From assembly GCA_014529385.2 (NCBI GenBank), contig CM043969.1, forward strand, positions 9,835,001-9,899,000: a stretch of 64,000 nucleotides of DNA, written 5' to 3'. Under the pieces are notes generated by a model. The model was given only the letters and a program-made list of their open reading frames with translations, had not been told where the DNA came from and did no database searches. Both the position numbers and the translations under genes were made by a program. Below are positions 1 through 9,110 of the stretch, piece by piece (the first letter of the stretch is position 1; every line of letters starts with the position of its first letter). The stretch is from Adiantum capillus-veneris. Lineage: Eukaryota; Streptophyta; Polypodiopsida; Polypodiales; Pteridaceae.

Positions 1-721
1 AGCACTTGCAATGGAGATGGCACACTAAGGATACTTGTGGTTGAGAATGAGAATCTCAAGAGGACACTTGAGATGCAAACAACACGTTTGATGTAACTTG
101 AAGAGGAAGTCAAGGAATGTAAACGCTCTCTTGTGGACTTGAATGCTTTGAAGAAGCGGAGGAGCAAAGTAGAGCATGACCATGTATTGAAAGAGGATAA
201 ATTTGATACCATGAGCCGGGATGTACGCGACATGAAAAAATGTATGCACAAACAAGTCTTGGGCTTATGTATGTGGTAGCAATGTGGTTTCTAATTCCTC
301 ACTCATGCAAGCTATGGTTCAAACAAAGAATTTTGAGAATGTGGATGTGGAGGAGTTGAAGGAACGGGAGCGATGTTCCAAGAACATTGTTATTCGTGGA
401 TTTCCCGAAGAGAAGTTAGAGACACCTCCTTCTCTTGCCATTGTTATTGAAGATTTCTTCAAAACCCACTTTGGCATGTCCGGAGTTATGGTCTATGGAG
501 CACATAGAGTGGGGAAGCAAGGAACTCCTCGCTCGGGAGAATTGCCAATTGTATGCATCATGCCTGATGAGACCAAGCGAAAGATTATCCTTGTTAATAG
601 TTGGATCTATTTGAGGGATACAAGATGTTTTGTATGTGAAGATTGCACTATTAAGAAACAAAATATACGTCGCAAGGCATATGAGGAAAAGAATAAGAAA
701 AACAAGGAGATCTCTCATTAA
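1..721 (+). pseudogene. LINE ORF1: coiled coil plus RNA-binding (ORF1p-like) domain, broken
   Basis: Frame 1 from base 1 to about 255 encodes a charged heptad-like helix (ENENLKRTLEMQ, then EEEVKECKRSL) with one TAA stop at 76-78 where Gln is expected. After a frameshift near 260-283, a 145-residue frame (284-721) continues with NIVIRGFPEE, AHRVGK and a basic C-terminal stretch (KKQNIRRKAYEEKNKKNK). NIVIRG.PE followed by HR.GK is the pattern of the RRM/C-terminal domain of L1-type ORF1 proteins, which coat LINE RNA. Most plant L1 elements I know carry a CCHC-knuckle ORF1 instead, so this architecture is notable. The true start lies upstream of the window. A profile search would settle the family. 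Confidence 0.7.
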
Positions 722-769
722 GAAAATGTGCCCAAGGAGGAGGAAAGTTCCTCGAGCAAATAGGGATGC

Positions 770-3700
770 GTGACCTATGAGACCAAATTTCAATTGAAAA
801 TATGCTTTTGGAATTGTAATGGATACCCATGGAATGCAGGGATTGGCATTGATGAACTAACAAGCAAAGTTGATGTTATACTTCTTGTTGAAACTTGGGA
901 GCATGATACACGAAGGGTTAACGGCTTGGAGGATTACAATGTACATTCGTTGATGTGGTCAAAGAATCTCAAGCAACATAGAGAACAAGGAGGGGTAGCA
1001 TGTATGATTAAGGATTAGAAGATTTGGTATCAATTGTGAAAGATGACAAGTACAAACGTTATGTATGGCTAAAAATTATAACACCAAAAAGAGCACCAAT
1101 TTTTGTAGCCGGCTGTTGCATTCCTTATCACGATTCCCCCTTTTATGCTTGCATGGATAGAGATCAACCAGTTTTTGATTTAGAAGAGGACATTGCCTAT
1201 TTCAAAGGTGAAGGTGATGTTATTGTATTTGGGGATATGAATGCTTGCACAAAAACATTGCAACATGATACTCAACAATTTGATATGCCATACATTTCAA
1301 AGGAGTTGGAGGAGGTTCACTTGTATGATCATACTTCAATGGATGAGAAACAGCCGGATCACTACGGAGAGCTAATTTTACACATGTGTAATAGCAGGGG
1401 TATGGTCATTACTAATGGTGTATCTTTGTGGAGTGGAACCAATGGATTTACATGTAGGAGACATAATAGGGACAATGTGATTGACTATATGCTACATTTC
1501 AAATCCATCATGTATCGCATAAAGAGTTTTATGTTTGGCCAATGGACCCCGGAATCTAACCATCGCACCTTATGTATTGAACTTTCATGTGGAGAAGCAA
1601 CTAAGCATGATAATCTTAGCCAAAGGAAAGAGAAATTATCACTATGTATGGATTTCAAACGGGCACCAATGTACATTGAAATGGTTGAGCAAAAATTATG
1701 GATGACAAAGCTTCAATATGATGCACCATTGGAAACTAAATGGGAAGCTTTCAAGAAAGTTAGTTGTTCTTGTGCCGAACAATGCTTTGCCATAAAACAT
1801 CTCCATGGTATCAACAAAGATAGATCACGCAAAAGGTGGTTTGATAAATAATGTCAAGATGCTCAAAAGTCCTTGATAAAGCTTGATGCAACTATGGACA
1901 AAGAAAAATATCAAAGTCATTTGCATACATACAAAGCATTGATTCAAAAGAAGAGAAGAAGATGGGATTTAAAGCAACAACTTTTTCAAGCCCAAGAAAA
2001 GGCACATGCATGTGGAAGATTTTGCAGACACTTGAGGGACAAGCGGGTTGAGAATTTTGATAACTTGAGTCTTGTGGATATGTACACACATTGTAAGCAA
2101 TCATATGAGCAAGCAAATGCTAAAAAAATGTCATTTTATGGTTCACTCCCATGTATGCGCTCTTTTTTTACTATTGAAGATCTATGTGGTGGGCTTGAAA
2201 AGTTTGCCACTCGCAAAGCGGGAGATCTTCAAGGTATCAAGCCGAAGATGCTCAAATGGACGGAAGATTTTACCCATGAGTGGATGTGTGATATGTTCAA
2301 CCTTGCACTTCAACATGGTATGCCTTATGATTGGAGTACTGATTGGGTTAAGCCTTTGCATAAAGGAGGGGATGTAAAGAATGTAAACAACTACCGGACT
2401 ATAATGATTGGGTCTCTTATGGCAAAGTTGTTTGGGTGCATAATGGAGATGAAATTTAGTGATTGGGATGAGGAGAATGAAAAGTGTGCAAAGGGACAAG
2501 CGGGTTTTTGTCGATGCCATAGCACCATTAATCATCTTGTCACTCTTTGTGTTCTCATGGAGGAAAGTCGATTGAAAGGCAAGCAATTGTATTGTTGTTT
2601 GGTGGACTTTAAGAAAGACTTTGATATGATTCCACGTAACAATTTGTGGAGAAGGATAGAAGAACTCCAAGTGCCAAGTGAGTTTATGCTTGCGGTTTCT
2701 CGAATCTATGAGAAGGTGATTTGTCAATAGCGCATGGGAAGAAAAATTTTAGAAATTTTTGTAAGCACTATTGGGGTTAAACAAGGATGTCCGTTGTCAC
2801 CAACTCTCTTTGGTCTATACATCAATCAATTGGAACAAATAGTACTTGACTTTATGCAAGAAGAAGGCATTGAAGAGGTCACTATTTTCAATGTGGTAAT
2901 CATGCTTTTGTTGTATGCGGATGATGTAGTGCTTCTAGCTGACACTTTAGAAGATGCACAACAGCTTATGGTTGTCCTTGAGAACTTTTGCTTGCATAGT
3001 GGGCTGATTGTGAATGAATCCAAAACAAAGGTTATGCTTGTGAAAACCAACCATAAGGAGAAGCCATGCATTGTGTACAACAATAAGACACTGAAGTTGT
3101 TGAGAGCTTTAAGTACCTTGGCCTTGAGGTTCTGTCCAATCACAAGTGGCATGAATGTGCTATGCGTCATTTGGAAGCGAAAAAGAGAGAATATTATGCG
3201 TTTGAGAACATGTGTAATGCGGGAAACATCAAGTGTTGGGATCTCAAGAAGTATCTTTTCGATGCATTGGTGACACCGGTTCTTCTTTATGGAGTTGAAG
3301 TGTGGGGCGTGAGCATCTCAAAGTCTACTTCGAAAGAGTTTCAGAATTGCCAAAAGCGTTGTCTTACAAACTTTCTCCAAGTTAAGACACAAACACCATA
3401 TATGCTCCTAATTCTTGAGTCAGGATCTCTTCCAATTGAGTTATGGGCATGGAAAGGATTGTGGAGTACATGATAAAGATGCGTCAAAACCCCTCACATC
3501 GACTTCCTACAATTGCATGGTAAGCAAGCAAAAAAGTTCAAAAGACGCATAAAAACAAGATCTTGAGCACGGGATGGATGCAAGACATAAAGTAGTGGTT
3601 TGGGAGATGGGATGCATTACACTTGCTACATGATGCTTCAATTGACTGCCAAGTGAATGAAGCTTTCTCTACAATTCCAATGTATTACGGCTTGGGAGAA

Positions 3701-3868
3701 ATCCGGTGGGTCACGCTTCATACATTACACCACCCATATTGCTCCCAACTACAAACCATGTTCTTTGTTGAAAGAGGAAACCGTACTCACACTTACATGC
3801 TTGAGCCTATCCCCTTGTCGGTGATACACACTATCGCAGCCATTTGGCTTAGCTCCCATTTCCTTTGA
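770..3868 (+). pseudogene. LINE ORF2: endonuclease-reverse transcriptase, broken
   Basis: The endonuclease part (770-1851) shows the APE-like motifs WNCNG, VETW, FGDMNA and a final SNH in place of the usual SDH. Reverse transcriptase (about 1873-3473) shows KPLHKGGDVKNVNNYR, FKKDFDMI, GVKQGCPLSPTLF and the catalytic YADD at 2914-2925. A C-terminal region follows (KCWDLKKYLFDALV and a later block at 3623-3868). The protein would nick target DNA and copy its own RNA. It cannot be made from this copy: a frameshift at about 1018-1024, TAA at 1849, TAG at 2728, a frameshift near 3097, and further shifts before 3623. Between 1024 and 3090 only the two stops interrupt one frame, so decay is moderate. 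Confidence 0.92.
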
Positions 3869-4250
3869 TGTGAGATAGGGTGTTGGGGCAATGGAGAAGA
3901 GTCAAATTGACTGTGCACATTATGCTCACTGCAAGTTCGAGAGTCTGAGTACCACACACTACCAGAGTTCTCAGCTTTTGGTCACATCCGAATTGTCTTC
4001 TCTCACATTTTCAACCATAACTTAGACCTACACACCTTCCTCTCCTAGCCACAGTGTGGGATCTCCATTGCGACTCTCATCACAATAATTTTGGAGCATC
4101 GAGAGTCACTCATCAGCCATACACATACTACATCACATGTAACTTTGGTCACATAGGTCATATTTGACCTCCAAGGACCATAATAAAATCTATCTATCTA
4201 TCTCTCTCTCTTTCTCTCAAGCTCACTCTTTCATTCTCGGGTATTCAAGG
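3869..4250 (+). other. LINE 3' untranslated region and (TCTA)/(TC) tail
   Basis: This non-coding stretch follows ORF2. It ends with a block (4071-4190) containing TTTTGGAGCATCGAGAGTCA, ACATACTACATCACATG and GACCTCCAAGGA, then AATAAAATC(TATC)n and (TC)n. The same block recurs at 17231-17352 with about 90% identity by eye, again followed by (TC)n. The shared end and shared tail type mark the priming end used in target-primed reverse transcription. Confidence 0.75.
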
Positions 4251-4259
4251 GTTTGGTAG

Positions 4260-4404
4260 GACTTGGGGGGGGGGGGGGGGGGGGGGAGTGTTGTCCGGGC
4301 ACAGTGGGATCGAACCCTTGCACACAAAATGTTACTTTAAAAAGAAATTTACTATCAAAATTGATGAGTTGCAGGACCACGTCTTACGAGTCAAAACAGA
4401 GCGT

Positions 4405-4435
<31 letters not shown>

Positions 4436-4440
4436 GGGGG
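4260..4440 (-). repeat. Possible tRNA-derived SINE remnant with poly-G/C runs
   Basis: On the minus strand, GGGTTCGATCCCAC (4304-4317) matches a tRNA T-arm / RNA polymerase III box B closely. About 75 bases upstream on that strand, ACTCGTAAGACGTGG is a weak box A candidate, and a run of C (the G run at 4265-4286 on the + strand) lies at the 3' side. This layout would fit a SINE, but no second copy or target duplication is visible. A second G run (4419-4440) follows (GT)n at 4403-4418. The rest, to 4621, holds nothing I recognise. Confidence 0.3.
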
Positions 4441-4621
4441 AGAGAGAGAAAATTCTCTACACTCCCTCATTGAAAAACAAGCCTTCACTTTGCTACTCTC
4501 GACTTCGTTACCTACAGGAGCTCGTGTGTGTTGGGATTCTCCTTGCTCCTCAACTTCGTTGCCCACAGCATGGCTTGCTTCCGATACCTAAGCTTCTTAT
4601 AATGCTTGCACTTCAAGTTCT

Positions 4622-4847
4622 TGTTACATATCCATGTGGTAGTGATGTGTGTGAACACACTAGGACCGTCGGGGCATTTTTTCCCTCTTTAGGAAGTTTT
4701 TTCCCTAGTGCATTGTATATACGTCCATCACTCTAGGGCTATCTATCTTACCATTGCACACTAAGTAACACTCTCTCTATTGTGTGCCTTGAGCTTCCTT
4801 CATCTTCTCCAAGCTGTGTGTGTTTATCTGCAACACTAATTCCAACA
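4622..4847 (+). repeat. Copia copy 1, 5' LTR
   Basis: 226 bp running from TGTTACATATCCATGTGG to CTAATTCCAACA, with TG...CA ends. It matches 11154-11391 along its length and the minus-strand LTR at 44942-45168. TGTATATACGTCCATCACTC in the middle probably marks the promoter/R region. Confidence 0.92.
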
Positions 4848-4849
4848 AT

Positions 4850-4861
4850 TGGTATCAGAGC
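4850..4861 (+). promoter_or_regulatory. Copia primer binding site (initiator tRNA-Met)
   Basis: TGGTATCAGAGC begins two bases after the 5' LTR. This is the standard copia primer binding site, complementary to the 3' end of initiator methionine tRNA, where minus-strand DNA synthesis is primed. The same site is found on the minus strand at 44928-44939. Confidence 0.95.
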
Positions 4862-5209
4862 AGGTTGCGTCCTCCCGGGCTTAGTCGCTAGCTACTCCAG
4901 TACACGCCTGCTCACTTTCTCCGATTTCAGTGAGCTTTGGGGAGCGTTTGCAGGTCGACAAATACTTCGGGAGAACTCGTAGAGCTTGGTCTTCTCAGAT
5001 TTTTGATTCGGGCTCATTTCGGCCTCCGTTTCCACTACAGGCAGTACTGTACATACTATTTTGTCATTTTGTGCAGAATTTTTGTCAGTGCCATTTTCTG
5101 CAAAATAGGTGTCTTATAGTCTTCTACGGTTTGTGCTATATAGCACGTGCTGTTCCTGCTCCGTTTCTCCTATTTTTGGGCAGTTTTCACATCAGGTGAA
5201 CCATTTACC

Positions 5210-6120
5210 ATGGCTCACAACAACAACACACATGTGTTCAAGATGTTTGCTGCTGCTTTGAAGATAGGTTGGATGGGGACAACTACCCTATGTGGGCTTA
5301 TATGATGCAACATGTACTTGTGTTAAAGGGCGTCTGGAACATTGTGCAGGGCATTGATGTACGTCCTGGTTCTGAGGATGTAGGTGATGTTGAGGATGGT
5401 GCAGGTCTTGCTGCAAGGATTGCTCTTGTGAGAGTTGTTTTGCCTATGGGAGAACAAGCTCGTTGGGATGTTAAGGATGCGCACGCTCATGCATTGATTG
5501 CATTGTCTGTGAAGCGCACCATTGTTCCTCACATCTGTTCAGCGAAATCTGCAAAACAAGCTTGGGATATTCTAGCAGGTCTTTATGCAAGTCGCAATGA
5601 GGCTAAAATTGCTTTGCTGTGTAAGGAGCTGGAGTCAAAGATTATGCATGAGGAAGATGATATGGACACTTTACTTGCTAGTGTCAAGGATATCAATGTG
5701 CAACTTATTTCTGCAGGTGAAGTCATTTCAGACAGTTCCCTTGTGTAGATTGTTCTTGATGCCTTACCAGACTTTTGCTAGTACTTGGAGACTTATGACC
5801 CAAGGAAATCCTGAAGTTGTCAAGTTTGATGCATTATGCACATTGCTATTGCAAGAGTCACTTTCTAGAAAAAACAGGACTAGGCAGTGTGCAGTTGAAC
5901 ATGCTTTTATTGCTTCTCAAATAAAGGGTGGTAACAGTAATACAACCACTTCTTATGGTTCTGCTGTGAGTGGAATTACTTCTGTTCCTAATGCTTCTGC
6001 TGGCAGCACTTCGTCTGGAAATTCTGGTGATAAGGGTAGAAAGAAGATGTGTTGCCATTATTGTAAAGCTAATGATCACTTGATCAAGTTGTGTCCACTA
6101 CAACTACAGCCATTGTTGAG
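5210..6120 (+). pseudogene. gag: Copia copy 1 gag (nucleocapsid polyprotein), broken
   Basis: The ATG at 5210 follows a 360-bp leader. An early indel near 5250 moves the frame, after which DGDNYPMWAYMM and AKQAWDILAGLYASRNEA identify a copia-type gag (UBN2-like) domain, the capsid part of the particle. A CCHC zinc knuckle CHYCKANDHLIKLC (about 6052-6093) would bind RNA. Breaks are the early frameshift, a TAG stop at 5746 and a frameshift near 5760. Copy 2 reads EDRLDG where this copy has the first frameshift, so the lesion belongs to this copy. Confidence 0.88.
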
Positions 6121-6129
6121 TCTTCTGTG

Positions 6130-6786
6130 AAAGGAGATTGTGATGCTGATGTTGCTGCAGAATGGGCTTTTAGCGTAGAGTGCACTTACAATCCTGTTGT
6201 CCATGATGCATGCTTGTCAGTTGTTGCTGCAGATTCACATGTGTGGTATTTCGATAGTGGTGCTACGAAGCACATTACCTCACATCATGAATTGTTTACC
6301 TCTCTCGAGTATGTCCCTCATGGGAATTCAGTCACTTGTGCCAACAATGCCTCTTATCTAGTTTAGGGAGTTGGAAATATTGTGTTACTGCTGCTAATGG
6401 TAGTTCTTTCACACTTGTTGATGCACTTTATGTACCTGAGATCAAGAAGAATCTCTTGTCTGTATCCGCACTTGCTAGACTTGGACTTGTAGTCAAATTT
6501 GTGGATGACAGATGTACAGTTCATGATCTCAGTTTTGGTGATGAAATTGTTGCATTTGGGCTTTTGTGCCGTGGGCTATATAAGCTCACTTTGTATGACA
6601 AGTGTGGACAAAATTTTGCAAATGCTGTTGTAGATTCAAGGGCTATTTCAGATGCAAAACTTGGCATGCACGTTTTGGTCATCTAAATTTTGCCGGTTTG
6701 CTGCGTTTGCAGATATCTGATATGGTTGCTTCTTTGCCGCCTCTTGAAGCACCTGTCAAACATGTTTGTGAAGGCTATATTTTGGG
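6130..6786 (+). pseudogene. pol: Copia copy 1 protease and pre-integrase domain, first copy, truncated
   Basis: The aspartic protease motif WYFDSGATKHITSH (about 6243-6284) is followed by the pre-integrase zinc-binding segment (MHVLVI / HLNFAGLLRLQ, then VKHVCEGYILG). A TAG at 6364 and a frameshift interrupt it. The coding sequence stops abruptly at TTTTGGGCT (about 6786), where foreign DNA begins. The same segment restarts at 7908. Confidence 0.88.
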
Positions 6787-6953
6787 CTGCTCAATTCCTA
6801 TTGGACCCCTTCACGGGCTGTCCAATAATCATCCAGGAGACTTAATTTTCATTGGTTCTTTTTATTAAGTGTTTTAAAATTAATTAGGCTAAATTTACTC
6901 TAGCCTAATTCTCATTGGTCCACTTCAAGGGTCATCCAATAGGAATTGAGCAC
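6787..6953. repeat. Foldback / MITE-like element inside copia copy 1
   Basis: GCTCAATTCCTATTGGA at 6787-6803 is repeated as its exact reverse complement at 6937-6953, giving 17-bp terminal inverted repeats around a 167-bp AT-rich body. Inside, TTAGGCTA...TAGCCTAA forms a smaller stem. It has no coding capacity. Flanking bases do not show a convincing target duplication, perhaps because the right flank is the gypsy fragment rather than copia. Confidence 0.5.
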
Positions 6954-7907
6954 ACTTTGGGAGCAACTAGCTTAGACATCTGACATGTGTCCTTCATTCC
7001 CTTTGTGTAAAGGGGGCTTGTGTGTGTGTGTGGATTTCTCTCTCATCCCCTACTTGCTAGGCTCGCCCCCTCCTATGTAGGGATATGCAAGACTTTTTTG
7101 GTCACACACAAAGCATCCAATTCCCTAAGGTTGACCTTTGGACATAACCTTTGAATTTTGGAACCTTAGCATTTTGGAAGCCTTAATGGGCTGAACCTTA
7201 GGGTCTTTTTAGCCCATTGTTTCACATGGCTCTTTTGCAGATGGCCCCCCCTTTGGATCCCTATTTTCCCTCCTTTGTATCCCTACTGTGGCCGGTCTGC
7301 TAGCTTAACCAATATTCTAGCTTTTTCTCCCTTGGCACTTCCCCATATTAAATGATCAGTTTAACATGAGAAAATCATTTAGGAGAATTAGATATTGATT
7401 ATTATGACATTACCTCTCTCTTGAAATAATAATCGTTCTCGACTATGGTGTAGAGAAGATAAAGCATATTTATGAGTCCTTTTCTTAGCGTGTAGAGGAT
7501 CCCTATGTTACCCTACGACATCATTCCACAATGGATGACTAGTCCATTTGGCGCTTGAGAGCCTGAGGCTGCCGCAAGCATGTCTGCACATTAGTCCTAT
7601 CAATCTTCCATAGTAGAGTGACAAGCTCTACTTGGTGTTTGGGAGACGTCGTCTCTACAAACTTGATCTAAGCATGCATACTACTTCATTTTTGTGCACA
7701 ATAAAGAAAAAGAGAGTCTTATAAGACAAAAACTTTGTTCATTTTTAACATTTTGTACATTTGCTTACTCTTGGGAAGCATTGTAAGCATTGACAAGGTT
7801 TAGGTTATCCTTTAATTGTATGCCTTGCATCCATCTAGCATCTTCAAAAGGATAATTCTTAAACTTAATAAGATATCGTCGGATAGTCTTACCGCCTCTT
7901 AGTACAG
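6954..7907 (-). mobile_element. Fragment of a Ty3/gypsy chromovirus 3' end (minus strand)
   Basis: On the minus strand this begins with the end of a chromodomain (7768-7905) and continues into about 800 bp of non-coding sequence, as expected for a 3' untranslated region and part of an LTR. A possible LTR start is TGATAGGACTAATG near 7612-7599 on the minus strand, but I cannot fix LTR borders because no second copy is present. Confidence 0.6.
7765..7905 (-). pseudogene. Chromodomain fragment of gypsy integrase
   Basis: The minus strand reads LRGGKTIRRYLIKFKNYP then EDARWMQGIQLKDNLN and a stop at 7765-7767. The spacing of RYLIKFKNYP and W is that of a chromodomain, the histone-reading tail of chromovirus integrases that guides insertion. 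The N-terminal part is cut at 7905, where copia sequence abuts. Nothing of the rest of this element remains on that side. Confidence 0.75.
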
Positions 7908-9110
7908 TTGCTGCAGATTCACATGTGTGGTATTTCGACAGTGGTGCTACAAAGCACATTACCTCACATCGTGAATTGTTTACCTCTCTTGAGTCTGTCC
8001 CTCATGGGAATTCAGTCACTTGTGCCAACAATGCCTCTTATCCAGTTCAGGGAGTTGGAAAGATTGTGCTCACTGCTGCTAATGGCAGTTCCTTCACACT
8101 TGTTGATGCACTTTATGTACCTGGGATCAAGAAGAATCTCTTGTCTGTATCCGCACTTGCTAGGCTTGGACTTGTAGTCAAATTTGTGGATGACAGATGT
8201 ACAGTTCATGATCTCAGTTTTGGTGATGAAATTGTTACATCTGACCTTTTGTGCCGTGGGCTGTATAAGCTCACTTTGTATGACAAGTGTGGAAAAAACT
8301 TTGCAAATGCTGTTGTAGATTCAAGGGCCATTTCAAATGCAAAACTTTGGCATGCACGTTTTGGTCATCTGAATTTTGCCAGTTTGCTGCGTTTGCAGAA
8401 ATCTGATATTGTTGCTTCTTTGCCGCCTCTTGAAGCACCTGTCAAACATGTTTGTGAAGGCTGTATTTTGGGTAAGATGCAGCGTTCTAAGTTTCCAAAG
8501 GATGGTTCAGTTCGGGCCACATGCAGGTTGCAGCTTGTGCATAGTGATGTTTGTGGGCCCATGCAAACTCCGTCCTTGGGCAATTACCTATACTTCGTGA
8601 CTTTCATTGATGATTACCCCAGGCATGCATGGGTATTTCCGCTTAAAGAGAAGTCCGAAGTTTTTCTGTGCTTCAAACAATTTTTGGCTATGGCTGAAAA
8701 TGTCTCGAAATGTACTATGGGCACCCTCCGTTCCGATCGAGGGGGGGAGTATATGTCTCATGAATTTAATGCATTTCTGGCTAGTCGTGGGATAAAACAC
8801 CAATGTACGGAGCCTTATATGCCTAAGCAAAATGGTGTTGCTGAGAGGAAGAACGGGTCACTTACGGAAATGGCACGATGTATGGTCAAAAGTCAAGTTT
8901 ACCGCATTCTTTTTGGCTTGATGCCATCATGTGTGCCACTTATGTACTTAACATGTGTCCTACGAAAGCTTTGCAGTCTATTACTCCATATGAAGCATGG
9001 CATGATAGAAAGCCTTCTATTGAGCAGATGCATGTTTTCGGCTATTTGGCATATGCTTTGGTGCCACAAGTGCCGCGCAGAAAATTGGATGATAAAGCAA
9101 AGGTTACAAG
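7908..9110 (+). pseudogene. pol: Copia copy 1 protease and integrase, second copy
   Basis: It restarts within the protease (WYFDSGATKHITSHRELF), continues through the pre-integrase region WHARFGHLNF...KHVCEGCILGK and into integrase. The catalytic triad is visible: D in VHSDVCGP, D in RSDRGGEY, and E in NGVAERKN. The frame is open from 7925 to about 8890, then a frameshift follows; the other frame continues with LNMCPTKALQSITPYEAWHD. Around 9095 a short stretch present in copy 2 (GIFVGYS) is deleted. Integrase would insert the cDNA into the genome. Confidence 0.9.

Larger units (their letters stand above)
1..4250 (+). mobile_element. L1-type LINE (non-LTR retrotransposon), 5' end outside window
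   Basis: Two reading frames in the order expected for a LINE lie here: an ORF1 with a coiled coil and RNA-binding domain (1-721), and an ORF2 with an APE-type endonuclease followed by reverse transcriptase (770-3868). There are no LTRs. The 3' end is an untranslated stretch of about 330 bp finishing in AATAAAATC(TATC)n(TC)n, so the tail is a microsatellite rather than poly(A). The last ~125 bp recur at 17231-17352 as a 5'-truncated copy, which shows where the 3' end of the family lies. The copy is dead: at least two nonsense codons and several frameshifts interrupt ORF2. Confidence 0.9.

Noticed and set aside
2182-2727. 181-codon minus-strand frame
   Set aside because: Antisense to LINE reverse transcriptase with no independent motif.
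4253-4591. Gly-rich plus-strand frames
   Set aside because: Produced by poly-G runs; no sequence outside the runs resembles a protein.
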